A stretch of DNA of 64,000 nt, taken from Chloroflexota bacterium. GTDB lineage: Bacteria > Chloroflexota > Anaerolineae > Aggregatilineales > Phototrophicaceae. The notes beneath the pieces are model-generated. The model ran no database searches. It was given only the letters and a program-made list of their open reading frames with translations, and was not told the origin of the DNA. Below are positions 43,892 to 51,810 of this stretch, piece after piece. Every line of letters begins with the position of its first letter. The stretch's first letter is position 1. Made by a program: the position numbers and the translations under genes. The stretch lies in the NCBI GenBank assembly GCA_026709625.1, contig JAPOSR010000006.1, positions 1 through 64,000 on the forward strand, written 5' to 3'.

Positions 43892-43920
43892 TTGACAAGA
43901 TAGAATATATGTTCTATTTT
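43892..43920 (+). promoter_or_regulatory. Promoter with LexA-like box in the spacer
   Basis: TTGACA (43892-43897), 17 bases, TATTTT (43915-43920). The spacer holds TAGAATATATGTTCTA (43901-43916), whose inner 12 bases match the Gram-positive-type LexA consensus GAAC-ATAT-GTTC except one base. A repressor bound here would block the promoter. It lies 15 bases beyond repeat copy A. Confidence 0.5.
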
Positions 43921-43998
43921 GGGCTGCGTGAATGCCTCCGCAGGGCAGCCTGGTCGATTTCGCCGAGCTTGCCTATGCCGGGCGAAAAGCGGGCTCTG

Positions 43999-44187
43999 AT
44001 GCAGGTGAATAGCGAGTTGACATGTGGCGCGGTTGTGCGCTTGACGATGCCCTACCGAGAGGCGGCGCGCGGCAGCTACATCATCGTGTATATCTATCGC
44101 AATGGCTGGCTGGGCGTGGTCTCCCGGCGCGACGGGCGCAGATACAACGTGCCCGCTTACATCTGCCGCGTGATAGCCAGCGTCTAG
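43999..44187 (+). CDS. Small protein of unknown function
   Basis: A 62-residue frame, MQVNSELTCGAVVRLTMPYR then SYIIVYIYRNGWLGVV and RRYNVPAYICRVIASV, looks like a small beta-rich barrel. It is downstream of a good promoter at 43892-43920. ATG 43975 (70 residues) is another possible start; neither has a clear ribosome-binding site. Its TAG overlaps the TAG of the convergent LysE gene in a shared CTAG (44184-44187). Reality as a gene is supported by promoter and codon pattern only. Confidence 0.5.
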   Translation: MQVNSELTCGAVVRLTMPYREAARGSYIIVYIYRNGWLGVVSRRDGRRYNVPAYICRVIASV

Positions 44188-44819
44188 GCGAAGTGCGCCA
44201 GGCTCATGCGCGCCGTCTGGGCGAGCAGCGATACGCCCATGCCGGCCAGAAAAACTGCGCAGGCCAGGTTTATCCAGCGAAAGAGGCGCTGGCTGAGCAG
44301 GCGGCGGCCAAATTCGACCAGCGTGGCAAAGAAAAAACACCAGCAAACCTGGGCGATCATGAAACCGGCAAAAAACACGAGCAGATGAATCGGCTGTGGG
44401 TCGAGGAAGCCGATGCCGATGATCGTGCCGCTCATGCCCACCCAAAAGGTGATATTCTGCGGATTGGACAGGGAAAGCATCGCGCCAGCCAGCAGATGAT
44501 TCGCTTGTTCATCGCCCGCGCCAGCCATCTCGACATCCGCCCGCGCGGCTCGCCAGGCATCCCAAGCGAAGCGCAGCAACAAGACGCAGCCGAATGCGCC
44601 CAGCAGCAGGGTTACCAAGCGATTTTGGAAGAGGAGCGAAGCGCCCAGCAATGCGATGATCGCCCAAATGCCATCGCCCAGCAGCGATCCCAATTCCACA
44701 TGCAGCGCCGCTGTCCAGCCATGCGAGACGCCGCGCCGCAGCGCCTCGAAACCAATGACGCCAGGTTGGACGGCAAATGCCAGCGACATGGCGAATGCGG
44801 AGAAAAACAGAGCTTCCAA
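44184..44819 (-). CDS. LysE/RhtB-family exporter
   Basis: The 211-residue membrane protein has six hydrophobic helices and the family start SLAFAVQPGVIGFEALRRG, corresponding to the PGP motif (here P-G-V), then the GWTAALHVELGSLLGD segment. Members export amino acids such as lysine or homoserine. The substrate is not visible. It converges with the small gene at 43999. Confidence 0.82.
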   Translation of the reverse strand: MEALFFSAFAMSLAFAVQPGVIGFEALRRGVSHGWTAALHVELGSLLGDGIWAIIALLGASLLFQNRLVTLLLGAFGCVLLLRFAWDAWRAARADVEMAGAGDEQANHLLAGAMLSLSNPQNITFWVGMSGTIIGIGFLDPQPIHLLVFFAGFMIAQVCWCFFFATLVEFGRRLLSQRLFRWINLACAVFLAGMGVSLLAQTARMSLAHFA

Positions 44820-44950
44820 GGCGGCGTCCCCGGAGCGGCTGAGCAGTCACCTCATAATAGCTGCCCCAAGCGCCAAGCCGCCTTGCGCATTTCCACCAAG
44901 ATGAGCCCAGGCATTTTGTGCGAAACTGATAGCGCCGCGCTTTGACCTGC

Positions 44951-45859
44951 CTACTTCTGCCAGACATTCTCCTGCGTGTCGTAGTACCACCCGCCCATAG
45001 CATAGGGGCGGCAGGAAGAATCGCGTTTTGGCGTTGAGCGCTGCTTTTCGAAAACGACTTTCACCGGCTTGCCAGTGATGTTGCGAACGAATTCGCCGAG
45101 GATCAGTTCGCTCTGGTCAGCGGCATCTCTGTGCAAACCGCGCTCCTGCGCTTGCTTGACAAAATCTCGCATCACCTGCACTTCGGCGAGCCGCCGGGCG
45201 CGATCCCAATCCGGATTGCAGATGCTGAAAGAGTTCTTGACCAGTCGGATTGATTCGATGCGGCAGCTGGTGAACTCGGTCGCGGGCAGCTTCAAAGTAT
45301 AGCTTTGGCTGGCTGAGTCATAGGTAACGCTGTCTGCATCAATTTCATCGAAATCGATACCTGCTTCGATGACGCCGTGAGCAACATAATCGCCGCCGTG
45401 GCTGCACAGACCGTCGTTTACGCCGACATGGAAATTGCGGTTGATCAACTCTTCCTTCACCACCACCAATTGCGCCTGCGATTCCATTTGCTGGATGATG
45501 AACGCGGGCGGAATCGGCGTGGGCGTGGGTGTGCTAGTTGGAGTCGGGGTGCTAGTTGGCGTTGGGGTGTTGGTGGCTGTCGGGAATGGCGTGTATGTTG
45601 GACGAGGGGTCAGCGTTGGCAAGGGTGTGAAGGATGGCAATGGCGTATATGTCGGCAGCCGGAAGCTTTCTTCTTCTTGCAAGACATCTCTCAGCACAGC
45701 GAAATAAGCCGACTCATTGGCTTGTCGGCTCACAGCCAGGAATGCCCGGCTGAGCCAAGGCGAGAGAAAGTAAAGCAACAGAGCCCCAGCCACAATCCAG
45801 CCGAGCCAGAATAACTTGCCGCGCCCGGCCGGTCTGAAGTTTTTCCGTTTTTCCGCCAA
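44951..45859 (-). CDS. Membrane-anchored DUF4230 protein with Thr-Pro linker
   Basis: About 302 residues: a short basic N-terminus, one membrane helix (LFWLGWIVAGALLLYFL), a spacer, a 50-residue Thr/Pro-rich linker (repeated TPTPT and YTPLPS units), and a C-terminal DUF4230-like region (LVVVKEELINRNFHVG, GIDFDEIDADSV, KLPATEF). The globular part would sit outside the membrane. The frame runs from TTG 45880, but TTG 45859 has AGGA 7 bases upstream. Thr-Pro linkers of this kind are common in Anaerolineae surface proteins. Confidence 0.68.
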   Translation of the reverse strand: MAEKRKNFRPAGRGKLFWLGWIVAGALLLYFLSPWLSRAFLAVSRQANESAYFAVLRDVLQEEESFRLPTYTPLPSFTPLPTLTPRPTYTPFPTATNTPTPTSTPTPTSTPTPTPIPPAFIIQQMESQAQLVVVKEELINRNFHVGVNDGLCSHGGDYVAHGVIEAGIDFDEIDADSVTYDSASQSYTLKLPATEFTSCRIESIRLVKNSFSICNPDWDRARRLAEVQVMRDFVKQAQERGLHRDAADQSELILGEFVRNITGKPVKVVFEKQRSTPKRDSSCRPYAMGGWYYDTQENVWQK

Positions 45860-45950
45860 GAGATTATCCTGCCTGTTCAAGATGAGAACGATTAATGTGG
45901 CACCGCAAGTGTAGCCATTTCAGCTTGGCAAGGCAATCTACTCGCCCAGC

Positions 45951-46090
45951 GGGAGTGGTGATTTTGGTGGGTACGCGTTGCTTTGCCCCCACCCCAAACA
46001 ATGAGGAAGGGGCTACCGCACTGGACCCCCTTCCCTCGTCCTGGGGGCAAGGGGCCGGGGGATGGGAAGCATCCACGCATTCACCACCCC
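45951..46090. mobile_element. GGGAGTGG-family repeat, copy B with 8-bp target duplication
   Basis: 140 bp, starting GGGAGTGGTGAT and ending TCACCACCCC (one T lost from the TIR end). It is flanked by CGCCCAGC at 45943-45950 and 46091-46098. The right duplication lies 2 bases from the stop of the M20 peptidase gene (46101). The interior shows the GAGGAAGGGG and CCCTTCCCTCGTC core. Confidence 0.8.
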
Positions 46091-46100
46091 CGCCCAGCCG

Positions 46101-47225
46101 CTACCAGTCCAGCAAAATTGCCGCGACCACCGCGGCTTGGCGAGGCAGGCTGTCGATGATGATGTGCTCGTCTAGGGTATGCGCGCCATCGCCGTGCGCT
46201 CCCAAGCCATCCAAGGTCGGGATACCCAAGGCGGCGGTGAAGTTGCCATCGGAGCCGCCGCCGCTCGCGCCTTCTTCCAGGGTGATGCCGTGCCGGGCAG
46301 CGATCTTTGCCGCGCGCTCGAAGATGCCGGCTTGCCGCTCCATAGGCGGGCGAAAGCCGAGCCGCTGGCAGCGAACTTTCGCGCCGGGCATCTTGGGGTA
46401 GAGGCTGGCGAGCGCCCGCTCGACGCGCTGCATTTCCGCGCTGGTAATGGCGCGCGCGTCGATATGCGCCTGCGCCTGCGCCGGGATGACATTGCCCGCG
46501 CTGCCGCCAGTCACCTGCGTAACCGAAACCGAGGTGCCATATTTGAGGTTGTTCAGCGCATTGATGTCCAGCGCCTGCCGGGCAAGCTCAATAATGGCGT
46601 TGATGCCCAGCTGGGGGGCGATGCCGGCATGAGCGGGCCGGCCTTCGATGGTCAACGTGAATGTTGCGCAGCCTTTGCGCGCCGTTTTGAGCGCGCCTTC
46701 GGGGGTGGCTGGCTCCAGCGCCAGCGCCAGTCCGGCCTCGGCAGCCTCAGCCTCGATGACGGAGCGGCTGTGCGGACTGCCAATTTCTTCGTCGGTGGTT
46801 AGCAGCAGCTTGACAGGTCGCGCCAGTCGTTTCTGGCTATGCAGCGACTGCAAGGCAAACAAAGCGATAACCGCGCCAGCTTTCATGTCCAGCGCGCCCG
46901 GCGCATAAAAACGTGGTCCGTCTATGCGGGCGGGCGCTTTCTGCAATGTGCCGAGCGGATGCACGGTGTCGATGTGGCAAAGCGCGAGAACGGGCTGGCC
47001 AGGCGCGGTCGGATTCCATTCCGCCAGCAGAAAATCTGCGACTTCGGACTGTGGCAGCCGCCGCACGGTCTGCGCGCCAAACGAGCCCAGCGCGTCTTCC
47101 AGATAGTCGACCAACTGGTCCCCGTGGGTTTTATCGGCGGTGAAGGATTCGCGCCGCGTCAATTCGCCAAGCAAATCCAACATGGCGTCTGCGCGGGCGC
47201 GGAAGTGGGCGAGCAGGTCAGTCAT
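46101..47225 (-). CDS. M20-family metallopeptidase (carboxypeptidase G2-like)
   Basis: The 374-residue di-zinc hydrolase has LALCHIDTVHPLG (first His), GALDMKAGAV (bridging Asp), TTDEEIGSPHS (catalytic and metal Glu) and GAHGDGAHTLDEHI (last His), with a lid domain (GRPAHAGIAPQLGINAI). It probably cleaves an N-acyl or C-terminal amino acid, glutamate-like by analogy. ATG 47225 has AAGG at 7 bases; a GTG at 47240 is possible. Its start overlaps the upstream methyltransferase by 8 bases. Confidence 0.88.
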   Translation of the reverse strand: MTDLLAHFRARADAMLDLLGELTRRESFTADKTHGDQLVDYLEDALGSFGAQTVRRLPQSEVADFLLAEWNPTAPGQPVLALCHIDTVHPLGTLQKAPARIDGPRFYAPGALDMKAGAVIALFALQSLHSQKRLARPVKLLLTTDEEIGSPHSRSVIEAEAAEAGLALALEPATPEGALKTARKGCATFTLTIEGRPAHAGIAPQLGINAIIELARQALDINALNNLKYGTSVSVTQVTGGSAGNVIPAQAQAHIDARAITSAEMQRVERALASLYPKMPGAKVRCQRLGFRPPMERQAGIFERAAKIAARHGITLEEGASGGGSDGNFTAALGIPTLDGLGAHGDGAHTLDEHIIIDSLPRQAAVVAAILLDW

Positions 47226-47997
47226 GCGCAGCCTTTCCACTGGCGAACACGATCAGGCGCTCGCTTTCGTCATCATACTGACCGCCCGCATGATCGCCAT
47301 GCACAGCATCCACCTGGAAGCGGCAGTTGTCGAGCAGCAAACGCAACTCCGCCAAGAAGAAATAGCGCAATTCATGCGAAGCGATCAACCGGCGCAGGCG
47401 GCCGTCGCCATCGATCTCGTCATAAATCCAGTCGACGCGCAGCAACTGCGCCGCCCGGTCAAGCCAACTGACCGATTGCAGCATGACCAGATGCCCACTG
47501 GCGGGGTCGAGAAAATTGCGTTCCCAGGTCAACGCGTCGCTGTTTTCGTCGGCATAGGCGGGCGCGGGATTGGGCAGGTCGATAAGCAGCGCGCCACCCG
47601 CAGCCAGGCAAGAGCGCAGGTTCGCCAGCAGCGCCAATTGTGATGCCTGCGACTTGAAGTGCATCAGCGCGTTGTAACTGAGCAGAATGAGGCTGAACTG
47701 GCGGTCAAAGACGGCTGTTTGCGCGTCTGCCCGCACAAAAGACAGCCGCTCGCGCAAGTGTGGCTGGCTTTGAACTTTTTGCTCCAGCCGCTCCAGCATC
47801 CGCGGGTCCTTCTCTATGCCATGAATCGCGTGGCCTTCGTTCGCCAGGTGGATCAGCACCCGCCCCGTGCCACAGCCGACATCCAATATCGCGCCGGGAC
47901 GCTCGCGCGCCAGACGGCTGAACAAGGCGAGGTCGTCGGTCTTGTCGCCGGTCTCGGCATCATAGAAACGCGCCACGGCTGTATAAAATGCGGACAC
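47218..47997 (-). CDS. Class I SAM-dependent methyltransferase
   Basis: The 259-residue enzyme has the SAM loop ILDVGCGTGRVLIHLA, an acidic IEKDP, and FSLILLSYNALMHF. Starting with GTG 47997 it has GAGGT 5 bases upstream. Similar proteins methylate small molecules; the target is unknown. It overlaps the M20 gene by 8 bases and is likely co-transcribed with it. An inverted repeat lies upstream at 48020-48035. Confidence 0.82.
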   Translation of the reverse strand: MSAFYTAVARFYDAETGDKTDDLALFSRLARERPGAILDVGCGTGRVLIHLANEGHAIHGIEKDPRMLERLEQKVQSQPHLRERLSFVRADAQTAVFDRQFSLILLSYNALMHFKSQASQLALLANLRSCLAAGGALLIDLPNPAPAYADENSDALTWERNFLDPASGHLVMLQSVSWLDRAAQLLRVDWIYDEIDGDGRLRRLIASHELRYFFLAELRLLLDNCRFQVDAVHGDHAGGQYDDESERLIVFASGKAAHD

Positions 47998-48019
47998 CTG
48001 TTACCTCTTGGAATCACTC

Positions 48020-48035
48020 TGACACAAGCGTGTCA
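48020..48035. promoter_or_regulatory. Inverted repeat upstream of a methyltransferase gene
   Basis: TGACACAAGCGTGTCA has perfect 6-bp arms around a 4-base centre, in the 55-base gap before the methyltransferase GTG. It could be an operator; on the minus strand no T-run follows it. Confidence 0.4.
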
Positions 48036-48052
48036 TTTTCAAAGCGCCGCGG

Positions 48053-49147
48053 TTATTTTGATGATTTCTCGCGGTTGCAATTGCGGCAGAGCATCTGGCA
48101 ATTGCCTTCGACAGTCTTGCCTCCCTTAGACCAGGGCGTGATGTGGTCGGCTTCCATTTCGGCAAGGTCAAATTTGTTCTTGCAAACCGCGCAGATTCCA
48201 TCTTGCTTTCGGTAGACTCTGCGCTTCATACGGGCGTCAAAGGCGCGGAGATTTAGATGTCTTTGATCCCGCGTGAGAATATATGGATATATGCCCGATT
48301 CGCGCTGCACCTCTTCATCATCAAGCAAGTCTTCTACTTCGGCTTCAATCTCCACGGGGTCTTGCGGCTTGTCTTTGTAGGCGTTGTACAGGCTGCCCCA
48401 GTCCACGCCTTTCATTGATTTGCGATAGGTGGTAAAGGTCGATTCAATCCACTCGACTACCGAAAGAAAGTAATTCCAAAGCGGCTCAGCGTCATTCTTC
48501 TTATGATGCCTGCCCATATATTCGCGGATTCCTTCTTCATCATTTCTGCCGCTAGCCCACTTGATGACTGTTTCAAGGCACTTCTGCCGATTCACCTGTC
48601 CAAGCAAATAGCTGTTTTCAAGGTTGTCCGCGCCCTGCCTGGGCCGGCTGAAATATCGCTTGGCATCTGTAACCCAGGGTCCAGCATAAACCGCATTGCG
48701 CAATTCTTGCTTCTCTTGCACGACTCCAGCAATGTTAATCGTCTCGAACCAGTCCAGCCTTTCGCTATCCGTGCCGACACACAGATAGACTTGAAGCCCA
48801 TAGTCGAGAATCTGTTTCTGCTTGTCTTTTGGCTGATTTTGAAAATACAGCCCATTAAAGGCAAAAACTCGCGTTATATACTGCGCTATTGAGATGGTGC
48901 GCTGCTGTCCATCGATAATCTCATAAGTCCCATCGTCGCGGACTGACCAGTACATGACATTGAGCGGGAAGCCTTGCGTGACGGTATCAATGACTTTCTT
49001 GCGCTGTTTATTGTCATAGACAAAGGCGCGCTGATATGGTGGGCGAATATCAAGCTTGCCCCCATAACCGACTACGCCATCAGCCCCATCGTCATAGTAT
49101 CCCTCAACAAGGTCGCGGATGGAGATTTCGCGCAGTTCAATTTTCAT
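48053..49147 (-). CDS. DUF262-HNH nuclease, probable restriction component
   Basis: The 364-residue protein has a DUF262 (ParB-like/GmrS-type) N-terminal domain with the family motif DGQQRT at 79-84 after DIRPPYQRAFVYD, and a C-terminal HNH domain: C319-x2-C322, D334-H335, N349, C354-x2-C357. DUF262 domains occur in GmrSD and BrxU anti-phage nucleases, where this motif is used for NTP binding or hydrolysis. Here the partner domain is HNH rather than DUF1524. It overlaps the upstream EcoRI-type methyltransferase by 4 bases (ATGA), so the pair is translationally coupled. The gene pair is visibly AT-richer than its neighbours, suggesting transfer. Confidence 0.82.
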   Translation of the reverse strand: MKIELREISIRDLVEGYYDDGADGVVGYGGKLDIRPPYQRAFVYDNKQRKKVIDTVTQGFPLNVMYWSVRDDGTYEIIDGQQRTISIAQYITRVFAFNGLYFQNQPKDKQKQILDYGLQVYLCVGTDSERLDWFETINIAGVVQEKQELRNAVYAGPWVTDAKRYFSRPRQGADNLENSYLLGQVNRQKCLETVIKWASGRNDEEGIREYMGRHHKKNDAEPLWNYFLSVVEWIESTFTTYRKSMKGVDWGSLYNAYKDKPQDPVEIEAEVEDLLDDEEVQRESGIYPYILTRDQRHLNLRAFDARMKRRVYRKQDGICAVCKNKFDLAEMEADHITPWSKGGKTVEGNCQMLCRNCNREKSSK

Positions 49148-50268
49148 GGCTGAAGCCTCTTGTTGCGAATAAATATCCTGCTATAGGCGGATTGGATCAT
49201 TCGCCCTTCTTTGTTGACAAAATAATTTTTCCGCCCGTCATTGCCAACCAGATTCGCATTTTCATTTGTTTTGTTGCCGGACGAGCCAGTTTTTGTGCCA
49301 TCTTGTCGAACCTCCCAGTAATCGTTGTATTTTCTCGTGTCGGGAAAGTCGTCATGGCAACCTCTTTGAGTCGATCCAATAATCTCAAACTGCTCAGGGT
49401 TGTGCTTGTCCAAGAAAGTTATCGGAACACCCATTGCGCCAGAATAATCTCTTGGGATGTCTTTGGTCTTGGAAACCTCTATCGCATCATAATTGTCGTA
49501 CTTTGGATATTTCTCTGGAGAATATCGCTTAGTTAGAATCAGGTTCTCGTGACGCTTTTTGTGGTCAAGGTTTGTGAACCAAATACTCTGCGACCTGCCT
49601 TTCACGACCCCATCCACAATTTTGTAGGCGCTGCCCTCTTTCTTGGTCTCCTGCAATTCCTGCGCATAATCTGCGGGCAAATCAAATAGCAAATCTCTGC
49701 TCATCGGGGTAACGCCAACCCACAACTTGTTTTCCTTTATCAATGGAAAGATCTCCTTGTAGGTTATGGCATTCTTGTTGCCGATAATCAGAAATTTCTT
49801 GTCACATTCGATCAACTGCGCGACATACTCCCGAAACAGCGAAAACGGCGGATTCGTCACCACGATGTCGGCTTGCTTCAACAGCTCGATACATTCGGCG
49901 CTACGAAAATCACCGTTGCCCTCTAAATGGCGCACGCCAATGTCTTCGATGTTTGGCACGCCAGTTTCATTGTACGTACCGTCGTATTCTAACCAGATGG
50001 CTCGTTCAGAATCATTTTGACTGAACATGTCCGCTTGTTGATTCTTGTAGCAGGTTGCAATCAGTTTTTTGAGGCCGAGAGGTTCAAATTGCAATGAGAA
50101 GTAGCGAAAGAAATTACTGACTCTGGGATCATCGCAGTTGCAGTAGACAACTTTATCTCGGAAGTGATGCCAATAATGATAAAGTTCATTTTCGATATCC
50201 GACAGCTGTGTATAGAACTCGTCTTTCTTGTTGGACTTCGCTTTGTGCAGATTCCGATTCGCCGCCAT
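49144..50268 (-). CDS. EcoRI-type adenine-specific DNA methyltransferase
   Basis: The 374-residue protein matches the M.EcoRI family: the start NRNLHKAKSNKKDEFYTQL, VVYCNCDDPRVSNFF, and the catalytic NPPF at 139-142 in DIVVTNPPFSLFREYV. It would methylate adenine N6 in a specific site; the site is not predictable. ATG 50268 has GGAG 5 bases upstream. It is followed at once by the DUF262-HNH nuclease, implying a two-gene restriction-modification module. A repeat element starts 40 bases upstream. Confidence 0.88.
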   Translation of the reverse strand: MAANRNLHKAKSNKKDEFYTQLSDIENELYHYWHHFRDKVVYCNCDDPRVSNFFRYFSLQFEPLGLKKLIATCYKNQQADMFSQNDSERAIWLEYDGTYNETGVPNIEDIGVRHLEGNGDFRSAECIELLKQADIVVTNPPFSLFREYVAQLIECDKKFLIIGNKNAITYKEIFPLIKENKLWVGVTPMSRDLLFDLPADYAQELQETKKEGSAYKIVDGVVKGRSQSIWFTNLDHKKRHENLILTKRYSPEKYPKYDNYDAIEVSKTKDIPRDYSGAMGVPITFLDKHNPEQFEIIGSTQRGCHDDFPDTRKYNDYWEVRQDGTKTGSSGNKTNENANLVGNDGRKNYFVNKEGRMIQSAYSRIFIRNKRLQP

Positions 50269-50307
50269 AACTGCTCCGCTCCTGGATACTAAACGACGCG
50301 ATTCTCC

Positions 50308-50488
50308 GGGAGTGGTGAATGTATGGATATGGTAGCCAAGCCTCCCATCCCCCGTCCCCTTGCCCCCAGAACGAGGGAAGGGGAGTTTTCCCAGCGCTTG
50401 CGCAGCATGGCAGCTCCTCCCTCATTGTTGGGGGAGGGGTTTGGGGTGGGGGGCAAAGCAACGCGCATCCACAAAAATCGCCACTCCC
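50308..50488. mobile_element. GGGAGTGG-family repeat, copy C (complete, with 8-bp target duplication)
   Basis: 181 bp with terminal inverted repeats GGGAGTGGTGAAT and, at the other end, ATCGCCACTCCC. It is flanked by perfect direct repeats GATTCTCC at 50300-50307 and 50489-50496. It holds no open frame of its own. The right duplication abuts the TGA of the thiolase gene (50497). This is the reference copy of the family. Confidence 0.85.
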
Positions 50489-50496
50489 GATTCTCC

Positions 50497-51681
<1,185 letters not shown>

Positions 51682-51810
51682 GGGTGGGGTCCTTTCTCGG
51701 GCAGTTCCGGCAATTCGCGCCCTGTTCGCAACCTGCCACAGCTCGCAGGGTTTGCACAGCCTGCCGCCCGTTTTGCTGGACAGAGATACGGGCGAGTTGG
51801 CAAAAACGCG

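Noticed and set aside
45530-45660. Short tandem-like DNA repeats, considered as a satellite or CRISPR
   Set aside because: They are codons of a TPTPT linker with irregular spacing; no constant repeat and unique spacer pattern is present.
45435-45707. Plus-strand frame with repeated GVGVLV units
   Set aside because: It is the antisense reading of the Thr-Pro linker in the DUF4230 protein and not a real repeat protein.
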